Shown here piece after piece: positions 1 through 6,028 of a stretch of 7,281 bases of DNA. The stretch covers positions 1 to 7,281 of the forward strand of contig JAISXE010000019.1 of NCBI GenBank assembly GCA_031270615.1, written 5' to 3'. A model generated the notes under the pieces. It saw nothing but the letters and a program-made list of their open reading frames with translations. It was not told the DNA's origin and searched no databases. A program made the position numbers and the translations under genes. The DNA is from Spirochaetia bacterium. GTDB lineage: Bacteria > Spirochaetota > Spirochaetia > DTKZ01. Positions within the stretch are counted from its first letter, which is position 1. The number at the start of each line of letters is the position of its first letter.

Positions 1-733
1 AGTTCTTTTTCATACCGCTGATGTCGGGGTTGCCCGGCAGGCGGTCTTCGTAGCTTATCACGGGAACAGGAAAGTCCAGTACATCGTGCTCAAAAATCCG
101 CGCTCCGTGAATATGCACAACGTTGAAGGGCGCAAGCAATTTGATGGCGTTCAAAAGCCGCATGGCCGCGGGTTTCGCGAAGTCAAGGAACAACCTGCGG
201 TCAATAACTTCCTTGCTGGCCAGGACAGAGAGGAATATGCCGTTTGAACCGGCCTGCAGGGAGCGGCGGCAATAATCAATGAGGGTGTCGGTTACGAAGT
301 TCAAGGCCTTGGTAAGCTGCCGGGGCGCTTCCTTCGCCAGAGCGGGAAGATTCTCGCCGCAGACACTTTTGAGGAGTATCTGCCAGGGATCAAAAACCGT
401 ATCGATGAAATAGGCCTTCTTTTTTAACTCTTTGCCTATTGCCCGGATAGCCTTGAGCTGTTCCCGCAGCGGAGTCCTGTCCGCCTCGACGCGGCCGATT
501 TTCGTCAAGTCCCGAACGGTTTTGATTCCATCCACACCCGCGGGCATGGGATAGAAATAATCGTTCATAACCTTCAAAAAATCGAAATCATAATGGCGAA
601 AAAATTCCAGCGCGACCTTCGCGTACACATCCCCGGAAAGATGCTGCAACCCAAAGTGATACCATAAGCAGACAGGCGGCCTGTCCGGCTCCTTTCCCTG
701 GAGCACCGCGTCAACCCGTTCAATCTTTGTCAT
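1..733 (-). CDS. Uroporphyrinogen decarboxylase (URO-D) superfamily protein, 3'-truncated by window edge
   Basis: The reading frame starts at an ATG (731-733) and stays open for 244 codons to the left edge, so the C-terminal part is missing; family members are usually about 330-380 aa. A strong Shine-Dalgarno AAGGAGG (740-746) lies 6 nt upstream and fixes the start. An ATG 4 nt earlier is out of frame and stops after five codons. The N-terminus 'RVDAVLQGKEPDRPPVCLWY' fits the URO-D/MtaA superfamily opening. Around residues 205-231 comes HIHGARIF, then PVISYEDR, the beta-strand region where MtaA-type methyltransferases carry their HxC metal motif. The HemE substrate-binding motif RQAGRY is absent, so this is probably not the haem-pathway enzyme. 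It is more likely one of the many URO-D-domain proteins of corrinoid-methyltransferase or unknown function. The family call is firm; the substrate is unknown. It is monocistronic as far as visible and lies downstream of mnmE across a repeat island. Confidence 0.82.
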   Translation of the reverse strand, partial: MTKIERVDAVLQGKEPDRPPVCLWYHFGLQHLSGDVYAKVALEFFRHYDFDFLKVMNDYFYPMPAGVDGIKTVRDLTKIGRVEADRTPLREQLKAIRAIGKELKKKAYFIDTVFDPWQILLKSVCGENLPALAKEAPRQLTKALNFVTDTLIDYCRRSLQAGSNGIFLSVLASKEVIDRRLFLDFAKPAAMRLLNAIKLLAPFNVVHIHGARIFEHDVLDFPVPVISYEDRLPGNPDISGMKKN

Positions 734-797
734 TCATAGCCTCCTTAACCAATTCTTTCTTGTATCGGTAAATCCGTGTGTTTTTCTATCTGCTTAC

Positions 798-826
798 ATA
801 CTACACCATTTTCCCCTGAGGTACAA
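798..826 (-). promoter_or_regulatory. Candidate sigma70 promoter for the URO-D-family gene
   Basis: On the minus strand TTGTAC (821-826) and TAGTAT (798-803) are separated by 17 bp. The -35 matches the consensus at 3 of 6 positions and the -10 at 4 of 6. It lies in the A+T-richer stretch 747-830, about 65 bp ahead of the start codon. The assignment is positional and weak; read-through from mnmE is the alternative. Confidence 0.3.
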
Positions 827-900
827 TACCACAGCGGGCGGATGACCGGCCGGGAGGGAGAAGTCTCCCACTGCAACAAGTTAAGAAAAAGATGTGCGCC

Positions 901-945
901 TTTTTGGCCCCTGGGGATTGCTCCGCAATCCCCAGGGGCCAAAAA
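901..945. repeat. Hairpin 1: 21-bp perfect stem, 3-nt loop
   Basis: Arm 901-921 pairs without mismatch with 925-945 around the loop TCC. The stem begins with five T and ends with five A on both strands, the reverse of the order needed for an intrinsic terminator. Its inner 21 nt (913-933) recur exactly at 1026-1046. Confidence 0.9.
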
Positions 946-964
946 CCGGGCTTTTCGCTTCAAT

Positions 965-989
965 CTTTTTGCCGCCGGGCGGCAAAAAG
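965..989. repeat. Hairpin 2: 11-bp stem, CGG loop
   Basis: CTTTTTGCCGC (965-975) pairs with GCGGCAAAAAG (979-989). As in hairpin 1, the T-run is on the 5' side and the A-run on the 3' side. Confidence 0.85.
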
Positions 990-1022
990 GATTTCCGCTG
1001 CAATCCCTTGCGCCCCACGGGC

Positions 1023-1049
1023 CCAGGGGATTGCTCCGCAATCCCCTGG
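1023..1049. repeat. Hairpin 3: 12-bp stem sharing its core with hairpin 1
   Basis: CCAGGGGATTGC (1023-1034) pairs perfectly with 1038-1049 around the loop TCC. Positions 1026-1046 are identical to 913-933. Its last 4 bases are also the first 4 of hairpin 4, so the two outer stems compete. Confidence 0.85.
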
Positions 1050-1080
1050 TCGCAATTTTGCGGAGCAAAATTGCGACCAG
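1046..1080. repeat. Hairpin 4: 16-bp perfect stem, GGA loop
   Basis: CTGGTCGCAATTTTGC (1046-1061) pairs perfectly with 1065-1080. The 3' flank GCGACCAGCC recurs beside the hairpin at 5821-5844, whose stem differs by two compensatory base pairs. Confidence 0.85.
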
Positions 1081-1129
1081 CCCCTTGCGCCCCACGGGCT
1101 GATTGCGGACCTTAACTTGTTGCAGCGGC

Positions 1130-2518
1130 CTACTTCCCCACGCAAAAACGGGAGAACATCAGGCGGAGCATCTGTTCGGTGGCGACTTCGCCGGTAATTT
1201 CGCCCAGGGCGGAAAGGGCTTCGCGCAGGTCTTCCGCGAGTATGTCCAGGGGATGGCTGTCCGCGCGGGAAATAAAACGGCGGAGCGCGGCAAGGCTTTT
1301 TTCCAGGGAGTCCCGCTGCCGCTCCGATTGGATAACCGCTTCCTGTTCCGCCGACACAAGGCCGGCGGGCGCGAGGCGCTTTCGCATCTCCTCCAGAAGG
1401 GCGGGAACGCCTTCGCCCGTGCGGGCGCTGACGGCGAGCACCCCCGGCGGGCAGGTTTTCGCGAGGTCGATTTTATTGCCTGCCACAAGGACGCGGCCGG
1501 CCAGTGCGGCGATGTTTTTTTTGTCTTCGTCCGTTATGGCGCCGGAGGCGTCCACAAGATACAGAACAAGATCCGCTGATTCCAGAAGGAGGCGGCTGCG
1601 GCGCACGCCTTCGTGTTCCACCGGGTCGCCGGAGTCCCTCAGGCCCGCCGTATCGTAGAGGCGCACGGGAATCCCTTCGAGGGAGATAAGGCCCTCAATG
1701 TAGTCGCGGGTTGTGCCGGGATGCCCTGAAACGATGGAGCGTTCCTCTTTTAGCAAATAATTAAACAGGGACGATTTTCCCGCGTTGATTCGGCCCGCGA
1801 GGGCGACGCGGGAACCTTCCCGGTACAGGCGGCCTTCCCTGTAGGTGGCAAGAAGCCTTTCAAGGATCTCCCGCGCGCGGGCAGAGGAGTCTTTCAGGCT
1901 TTCGGGCGCGCGGGGGTCTTCTGCGGCCGGATCTTCTTCCGGCGTTTCTTCTTCGGGATAATCGAGCCGTATTTCGACCGCGGCAAGGGCCTCGGCAAGA
2001 AATGCTTTTGCCGTGTTGACCTCGCGCGTAACGGCGCCCGAGAGCCTGCGCAGGGCGAGGCTTCTTGCCTTGTCCGTCTGCGAGGTAGCGATTTCGCCTA
2101 CCGCCTCCGCCTGGGTTAAATCCAGCCTGCCATTCAGGAAGGCCCGGAAGGTAAACTCCCCCGGCTGCGCGTCGCGGAAACCACGGCTGCGCAGCAGGGC
2201 CAGAACGCGCCGTATGACCGCAAGACTGCCGTGGCAGTAAAGCTCAAACGCCTCCTCGCCGGTGTAGCTCGCGCCGGGCCGGAAAACTCCCGTAAGCACC
2301 TCGTCGATAATCTCCCCTCCGGCGGGATCGGTAAGTTTTCCATGGAGGAGGGTGTTTCCTGGCGCGCGAAGGAGCCGCGCGTTGGAGAAAGCCGGCGCGA
2401 GACGCTCCAGACTGCCTTTCCCGGAGGCCCGTATAATGGCAAGCGCGCTTTGTCCCCAGGGGCTGGCGAGGGCGGCGATGCAGTCTTCCGTATTGTAGTC
2501 GGGGAGGCTGGGCTTCAT
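1130..2518 (-). CDS. mnmE: tRNA uridine-5-carboxymethylaminomethyl(34) synthesis GTPase MnmE (TrmE)
   Basis: The product is 462 aa, close to E. coli MnmE (454 aa). With MnmG it installs the (carboxymethyl)aminomethyl group on wobble U34 of tRNAs reading split codon boxes, using a methylene-THF-derived carbon; it acts in the cytoplasm. The N-terminal THF-binding domain opens with EDCIAALASPWGQSALAIIR (11-30). The embedded G domain shows the P-loop GRINAGKSS (242-250), GTTRD (268-272), the DTAGLRDSGDPVEHEGVRRS switch region (289-308), NKID (348-351) and SARTGEG (364-370). The C-terminus is the diagnostic FCVGK (458-462), matching the family's FCIGK with its essential Cys. The P-loop has Ile where most homologues have Pro (GRPNAGKSS). 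An in-frame extension upstream to 2662 exists, but the family begins at the chosen ATG. No good Shine-Dalgarno precedes it, so the start is the uncertain part. No mnmG is in the window. Confidence 0.97.
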   Translation of the reverse strand: MKPSLPDYNTEDCIAALASPWGQSALAIIRASGKGSLERLAPAFSNARLLRAPGNTLLHGKLTDPAGGEIIDEVLTGVFRPGASYTGEEAFELYCHGSLAVIRRVLALLRSRGFRDAQPGEFTFRAFLNGRLDLTQAEAVGEIATSQTDKARSLALRRLSGAVTREVNTAKAFLAEALAAVEIRLDYPEEETPEEDPAAEDPRAPESLKDSSARAREILERLLATYREGRLYREGSRVALAGRINAGKSSLFNYLLKEERSIVSGHPGTTRDYIEGLISLEGIPVRLYDTAGLRDSGDPVEHEGVRRSRLLLESADLVLYLVDASGAITDEDKKNIAALAGRVLVAGNKIDLAKTCPPGVLAVSARTGEGVPALLEEMRKRLAPAGLVSAEQEAVIQSERQRDSLEKSLAALRRFISRADSHPLDILAEDLREALSALGEITGEVATEQMLRLMFSRFCVGK

Positions 2519-2719
2519 ACGTGTAACGTTTCGGCTGTGTGCGGCGTTTTGCCGGCCCGAATAAGGGTTTTGCGCAGCAAAGACCGGGGCTGCAAAAATG
2601 TGGGCGGGGTGTGGCGTGGGAATGAAGCGAAGCGGAATGACCTGGCCACACATAGCGCGCACGCAGGTGCGCAGCGCGCTGCCGAGCCGCCTGCTGGCGG
2701 CGAAGCGTAAACAGAGCTT
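2519..2719. other. GC-rich mnmE upstream region with two compact hairpins
   Basis: No gene is supported here. Two perfect 6-bp hairpins with 4-nt loops stand out: GCGCAC/GTGCGC (2657-2662 with 2667-2672) and GCCGCC/GGCGGC (2686-2691 with 2696-2701). An alternative pairing, AGCGCGC (2654-2660) with GCGCGCT (2674-2680), competes with the first. If transcription begins in the A+T-rich block to the right, these fold in a 5' leader of more than 200 nt ahead of mnmE. The frame open through 2519-2662 has no family resemblance to MnmE. Confidence 0.5.
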
Positions 2720-2856
2720 TTATGTGCAGTACGGACATACCCCATTTTTATTTCTTTCCTTAATTCCCTTTTGGATATTTTGTTATAACCATGCTTTCAA
2801 AATTTTCCGGTTTGTCAATATATTTTACAACAAAGTTTAGCCCGTATTGCACATAA
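2720..2856. repeat. 137-bp A+T-rich segment bounded by a 15-bp inverted repeat (14/15)
   Basis: TTATGTGCAGTACGG (2720-2734) matches the reverse complement of 2842-2856 (TTATGTGCAATACGG) with one difference. The interior is strikingly A+T-rich compared with both flanks and holds no gene. It lies between the end of the 220-aa membrane protein gene and the mnmE leader. It is the second of three gaps in this window enclosed by a long inverted repeat. Confidence 0.7.
2772..2800 (-). promoter_or_regulatory. Possible mnmE promoter in A+T-rich block
   Basis: On the minus strand TTGAAA (2795-2800) and TATCCA (2772-2777) are 17 bp apart. A perfect TTGACA (2813-2818) and a TATAAC (2782-2787) are also present, but 25 bp apart. 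None is convincing alone; the base composition makes a promoter in this block likely. Confidence 0.25.
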
Positions 2857-2891
2857 CTCACCATACCCGATAGCACAATCATGGCCGCCCG

Positions 2892-3554
2892 CTAGCGCAT
2901 AAGCCAAATGAGGAATATATCCAGGCCCATATTCAGCGGCAGGAACCACAGCACCCACTTCATGGAGTTTTCGTCAAAAAACTTTGTGTGCAGGTAGCCG
3001 TCGAACTGGGTGTAGATTGAATTGCCCAGGGCTTCGGTATCCTGCGTTTTGGTGTCGATGGAAATATGATACATGATGTCCGCGAAGGGAATTTGTTCGA
3101 GGATAAAACGGATGGCCGCGCGCAGAATGCGGGGTATTTTGCGGTTATAAACCGCCTGAAAGGAATCGGCAATGTGCTCCGACCAGTCATAGCCCTTTTT
3201 GATGATTCCTGTATTGCCTTCCGCGATACGTTTGGCGATGGTCCGGCACAGGGCGCGAAAAACGGGAACCAGATGGGCGTACACGATCCTGATGGTGTCG
3301 ACTAGGAAATACTCGTAGGTAAACAAAAAGGCGATGAGGCAGGCCACGGCGGCGGCCAGGACGAGAAGGACAAAAAACACGATGACCCATTTGGTAATCG
3401 CGGTCTGAAAGAGGGCCGCCACCCCGAAGCCGATGCAGACCAGGTTCGGAATCAGGAACAGGAACACCAGCGCGAGTATCAGAAAGACGATTTTCAGGCC
3501 TTGTCCGGCGGTATCGGTGAGTACGGACAGGGGAGATTTTTTTTCATTTTCCAT
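2892..3554 (-). CDS. Uncharacterised three-helix membrane protein (220 aa)
   Basis: I do not recognise this family. Two strong hydrophobic segments (about residues 21-49 and 56-80) are followed by a soluble region of about 115 residues. That region is basic around 97-145 (RALCRTIAKRIAEGNTGIIKKGYDWSEH). A third membrane segment, WVLWFLPLNMGLDIFLIWLM (200-219), ends the protein. No enzymatic motif or signal-peptidase site is visible. The start ATG (3552-3554) lies 3 bp after the stop of the DUF4349 lipoprotein gene, so the two are almost certainly cotranscribed and probably translationally coupled; only a distant AAGGG could serve as its own Shine-Dalgarno. The context suggests work at the cytoplasmic membrane together with the DUF4349 lipoprotein; this is inference. 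No clear terminator follows it. Confidence 0.85.
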   Translation of the reverse strand: MENEKKSPLSVLTDTAGQGLKIVFLILALVFLFLIPNLVCIGFGVAALFQTAITKWVIVFFVLLVLAAAVACLIAFLFTYEYFLVDTIRIVYAHLVPVFRALCRTIAKRIAEGNTGIIKKGYDWSEHIADSFQAVYNRKIPRILRAAIRFILEQIPFADIMYHISIDTKTQDTEALGNSIYTQFDGYLHTKFFDENSMKWVLWFLPLNMGLDIFLIWLMR

Positions 3555-3557
3555 AAA

Positions 3558-4430
3558 TCAGAATTTACCCTTTTTCGCGATGAGGCGCCAGAGAGAGCGC
3601 AGGAGTCCCACTTTGCCCAAAAGAAGCCAGTAGGCGAAGGCGGCAAAGGCGAGCAGGGGGATGCCGAAAACCAGGACGCTCACAATGACCAGGAGGGCCG
3701 CGGAAAAGAAATCCCCGACGGAGGCGAAAAGGTCCATGATTCTTTCGCCAAGTCCGGGTTCGCGGGACGGGCCGGCGTAGGCGGGCAGGTACATTTCCAG
3801 CTCAACGGTCGCGTAATCCGTCAAATCGGAAAGGGTCTTGAGCCGGGTGCCAAGTGAGTCGATTTCATTTTGGACATCCGCGATTTTTGATTCCACCGAA
3901 AGTATTTCCTCGATATTTTTTGCTTTCGCGAGGTAATTCCGGTACGTCGAGAGAAGCGTTTTTTTGGTTGCCAGCCTGCCTTCGATGTCGTAGTAGTTGA
4001 GGGTCACGTCCTCGGTCGATTCCTCGCGGTAAAGAACCGTTCCCAGAGGAGGCAGCGCGGAGAGAAAAGCCTCGTAGGACGAAGAAGGAACGCGCAGCGT
4101 GTAGGAACGGTGGTTTTCCGTTCCGGCGGTTCTGGCCGCGTAGCCATTGCATGCGCGCAGGGCCGCCTGGACGGGTCTGTCGGCTTCTTCAAGATCGGCT
4201 ACGCGCAGGCGTATCTGCGCGTGTTTTACCAGTTTGCGCACGATCCGCGGATCGCCGGCCATCTGCCCGGTTTCCGCCTCCGCCGGGGACGCGCTGTCCG
4301 CCGCGCCTGCCGACCCGCGCGAAAGGCCGTTCCCCGCCTCCGCCTGGGCGGCGCCTTCATACTGCCCCGAACAGCCCCAGGCAAGCAGGGCCGCCGCGCA
4401 CGCGATAAGCGCTATTCGTGTTTTTGCCAT
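3558..4430 (-). CDS. DUF4349-family lipoprotein
   Basis: The product is 290 aa. A hydrophobic N-terminus (5-19) ends in LLAWGC with Cys20, a loose lipobox of the kind accepted in spirochaetes. A Gly/Ala/Ser/Glu-rich linker follows (about 21-60). The conserved DUF4349 core spans about 62-215: RIVRKLVKHAQIRLRV, then EESTEDVTLNYYDIEGRLATKK, then a predicted coiled coil (about 155-201, AKAKNIEEILSVESKIADVQ and on), then ATVELEMYL. A membrane helix (242-271) and a basic tail RSLWRLIAKKGKF close it. This is the usual DUF4349 layout: an extracytoplasmic domain anchored at both ends. The molecular function of the family is unknown. A Shine-Dalgarno AAGGAGG (4442-4448) lies 11 nt upstream of the ATG. 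It is probably cotranscribed with the EIIC-like gene before it and the 220-aa membrane protein after it. Confidence 0.9.
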   Translation of the reverse strand: MAKTRIALIACAAALLAWGCSGQYEGAAQAEAGNGLSRGSAGAADSASPAEAETGQMAGDPRIVRKLVKHAQIRLRVADLEEADRPVQAALRACNGYAARTAGTENHRSYTLRVPSSSYEAFLSALPPLGTVLYREESTEDVTLNYYDIEGRLATKKTLLSTYRNYLAKAKNIEEILSVESKIADVQNEIDSLGTRLKTLSDLTDYATVELEMYLPAYAGPSREPGLGERIMDLFASVGDFFSAALLVIVSVLVFGIPLLAFAAFAYWLLLGKVGLLRSLWRLIAKKGKF

Positions 4431-4463
4431 GGCGTGGTTTGCCTCCTTGTCGAAACCGTTTCA

Positions 4464-4482
4464 CGATTTTGGAACAAAATCG
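4464..4482. repeat. Small perfect hairpin between EIIC-like and DUF4349 genes
   Basis: CGATTTTG (4464-4471) pairs with CAAAATCG (4475-4482) around a GAA loop. No T-run follows on the minus strand, so it is not a normal intrinsic terminator. It may be an mRNA-stability hairpin or a degenerate relative of the AT-stem hairpins at 1046-1080 and 5821-5844. A second small palindrome, GAAACcGTTTC (4452-4462), lies next to it. Confidence 0.55.
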
Positions 4483-4505
4483 CGCCCTTTTCAAGTAGCC
4501 GCGGC

Positions 4506-5558
4506 TTACAAATCCAGTTTCATCTGGCCGGGTTTTATCCAGCCGGATTTGCGCATGAACTCCGAAATGGCAAGGGCGATAGCGGCAGGCAGGAAAAAGT
4601 ACAAAAGCAGTATCGTGCCGAGGAGGGTTCCCGCGCCGGCGGAGTCCTTCATGGCAATCCAGGTGGTAATCGGCCCCACAAGCCCGCTTGTCCCCATGCC
4701 CGCGCCCAGGGGGCTGTTGTGCATCGCGAAGACGACAGTCGCGAGCGGCCCGGTGACAAGCGAGGCAACGACGGCCGGGAGGATGATCCGGGGGTGGCGC
4801 AGGATGTTCGGAACCTGGAGCATGGATGTCCCCAGCCCCTGGGACAGAAGCCCGGCCACGCGGTTTTCCCGGTAGCTTGCCACGGCAAAACCAACCATGT
4901 GCGCGCAGCAGCCCGCAGTGGCCGCCCCTCCCGCCAAGCCGGAAAGCCCCAGCATGATGGCAAGCGCGGCGCTGGAGATAGGCGCGGTCAGGATAATGCC
5001 CATAATCGCGGACACCGCCATGCCCATCGGAAAGGGCCGCAGCAGCGTCATCCGGTTGACCAGCTCGCCGATGCCGCGCATAAAAGCCGCGAGCGGCGGC
5101 CCCACCAGGGTACCGGCCACCGCGCCCGCGATGATGACCGCAGTCGGCACCACAAGAATATCCAGCTTTGTTTTTCCCGACAGCAAGGAACCGGCCTCCA
5201 CGCCGATTACCGCCGCGATATACGCGCCCAGTGGCCCCGCCGCGATACCCGATACCGAAGCCGTGTACCCGATTGCGCCCGCCGCTGCGGCCGCGTACAG
5301 GGCCAGGGGTTTCGCCTTAAGCCCGCAGCCAATGGCCACCGCGATTGCCGCGCCCACCACGGGCGACTGCGCCCCCGTCATTTTCATCACCGCCTGCGCG
5401 AAGCCCAAATCCGCAAGCCCCGTCAGGTTAAAAATCTGATTGAGAATAACGCCGATGATCAGGGAGCTGAAAAGCCCCAATGCCATGGCGCCCAGGGCGT
5501 CAATGATGTACCGTTTGGCAAACGCCCTGCCAAGCCGCGAGAGTCTCTCCTTTGTCAT
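4506..5558 (-). CDS. PTS EIIC-like membrane protein (PF13303, PTS_EIIC_2 type)
   Basis: The product is 350 aa and almost entirely hydrophobic, with about ten membrane segments. The family signature is clear: IIDALGAMALGLFSSLIIG (18-36), GGAATAGCCAHMVGFAVASY (210-229), QGLGTSMLQVPNI (240-252), then NSPLGAGMGTSGLVG (281-295). This matches PTS_EIIC_2, a family annotated as phosphotransferase sugar permease from fold similarity. No EIIA or EIIB domain or gene is present here, so PEP-dependent sugar uptake should not be assumed; it may be an orphan transporter. I chose the ATG at 5556-5558, preceded by GGGA 8 nt upstream, because the family starts there. An in-frame ATG at 5603 would add 15 non-conserved residues. 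It is the probable first gene of the unit with DUF4349 and the 220-aa protein. Confidence 0.88.
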   Translation of the reverse strand: MTKERLSRLGRAFAKRYIIDALGAMALGLFSSLIIGVILNQIFNLTGLADLGFAQAVMKMTGAQSPVVGAAIAVAIGCGLKAKPLALYAAAAAGAIGYTASVSGIAAGPLGAYIAAVIGVEAGSLLSGKTKLDILVVPTAVIIAGAVAGTLVGPPLAAFMRGIGELVNRMTLLRPFPMGMAVSAIMGIILTAPISSAALAIMLGLSGLAGGAATAGCCAHMVGFAVASYRENRVAGLLSQGLGTSMLQVPNILRHPRIILPAVVASLVTGPLATVVFAMHNSPLGAGMGTSGLVGPITTWIAMKDSAGAGTLLGTILLLYFFLPAAIALAISEFMRKSGWIKPGQMKLDL

Positions 5559-5629
5559 GATTGTATCCCGAAAATCTATATGCCCCGTTTCACCCGTAGG
5601 CACGGCGGACAGCCGCGAGGCGGAAAAAC

Positions 5630-5658
5630 AGTGTCGCCCGGCAAAGGTTTTTTGTCAA
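5630..5658 (-). promoter_or_regulatory. Candidate promoter for the EIIC-like operon
   Basis: On the minus strand a perfect TTGACA (5653-5658) is followed after 17 bp by GACACT (5630-5635), a poor -10. Initiation near 5623 would leave a leader of about 65 nt before the ATG at 5558. Confidence 0.35.
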
Positions 5659-5696
5659 GGGGTTAAGGAGAGTGAAGTGCGGAGTGTTTGAGCGCA

Positions 5697-5856
5697 TTTT
5701 TTGCTTCGCAAAAAACCGGGCTTTCCGGGGGTTCCGCCCCGCGCTTCGCGCGCGGCCGCTTGCGCGCCCCTCCAATCCCTTGCGCCCCACGGGCTATTTG
5801 CCAGGTTGCATGGGCGAGTAGCAAAATTGCGAAAGCAATTTTGCGACCAGCCGCTT
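5697..5856. repeat. Palindromic repeat block related to the 871-1125 element
   Basis: Modules appear in the same order and strand as in 871-1125. First is a T-run/A-run hairpin, TTTTTTGC (5697-5704) with GCAAAAAA (5708-5715). Then come AACCGGGCTTT (5714-5724), a GC-rich palindromic stretch (5725-5770), and a 22-nt segment identical to 1001-1022 (5773-5794). Last are a 10-bp stem GCAAAATTGC/GCAATTTTGC with GAAA loop (5821-5844) and the flank GCGACCAGCC. No terminal inverted repeats are visible. The whole 5559-6028 gap holds no supported gene; short frames read only repeat-derived peptide. Confidence 0.7.
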
Positions 5857-5910
5857 CGCGCACCAAAATTTCATATAGTGGTGGCAAGTGCCGTTGCCCT
5901 GGCCGCACGG

Positions 5911-5925
5911 AAAATTCTGAATTTT
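5911..5925. repeat. 15-bp interrupted palindrome
   Basis: AAAATTC (5911-5917) and GAATTTT (5919-5925) are perfect arms around a single T. It lies at the edge of the direct repeat beginning at 5921. Role unknown. Confidence 0.5.
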
Positions 5926-5983
5926 GCCCGTGTTCCTGTCCGTGTGGTCCGTGGTTTCTCTTATTCTGTTGTGCAAGGCGGGG
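5921..5983. repeat. Dispersed repeat, copy A (left of nitroreductase gene)
   Basis: It is similar along its length to 6844-6905 in the same orientation. The best-conserved part, 5944-5967 versus 6864-6887, matches at 22 of 24 positions (GTGGTC, then GTGGTTT, then TCTTATTCT). Its 16-nt segment 5939-5954 also matches 6758-6773 in inverted orientation at 15 of 16 positions. Reading frames through it give the Thr/Asp/His pattern TTDHTDRNTG, typical of repeat-derived translations. Confidence 0.7.
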
Positions 5984-6028
5984 AATTATTTGGGGATAGG
6001 CTCTTAGAAGAGAATTTGTCCGCGGCTC

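Larger units (their letters stand above)
871..1125. repeat. 255-bp hairpin-rich element bounded by 15-bp perfect inverted repeats
   Basis: The left end CTGCAACAAGTTAAG (871-885) is the exact reverse complement of the right end (1111-1125). Between them lie four perfect or near-perfect hairpins (entries below) and two copies of an 18-nt module (1005-1022 and 1082-1099). There is no plausible gene inside; the short open frames have repeat-derived, low-complexity translations. No target-site duplication is evident. The right end is 4 bp from the mnmE stop codon, so mnmE transcripts would carry this as a structured 3' UTR. It may be a MITE-like non-autonomous element, a dispersed palindromic repeat, or a structured RNA. 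A small hairpin (856-860 with 865-869) and an 8-bp CCGGCCGG palindrome (846-853) abut its left side. Confidence 0.8.

Noticed and set aside
1..733. HemE, the haem-pathway uroporphyrinogen decarboxylase
   Set aside because: The N-terminal RQAGRY-type substrate motif is missing and the opening fits the wider URO-D/MtaA-like group instead.
901..945. Intrinsic terminator for mnmE or the URO-D gene
   Set aside because: The stem ends in an A-run, not a T-run, on both strands, so it lacks the U-tract needed for intrinsic termination.
745..1095. Open frames through the hairpin element on both strands
   Set aside because: Their translations are made of repeated motifs reflecting the palindromes, with no ribosome-binding site or family similarity.
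871..1125. CRISPR array
   Set aside because: The repeated words are unevenly spaced and parts of hairpins. There is no regular repeat-spacer pattern and no cas gene.
2519..2662. 48-codon N-terminal extension of MnmE
   Set aside because: The family begins at the residues just after the ATG at 2518. The extension is unlike any MnmE sequence, and its start codon falls in a hairpin without a Shine-Dalgarno.
4110..5666. Long plus-strand open frame (518 codons)
   Set aside because: It is antisense to the EIIC-like and DUF4349 genes, whose family signatures are clear. Its translation is rich in Arg, Gly and His with no domain, a normal by-product of high-GC coding on the other strand.
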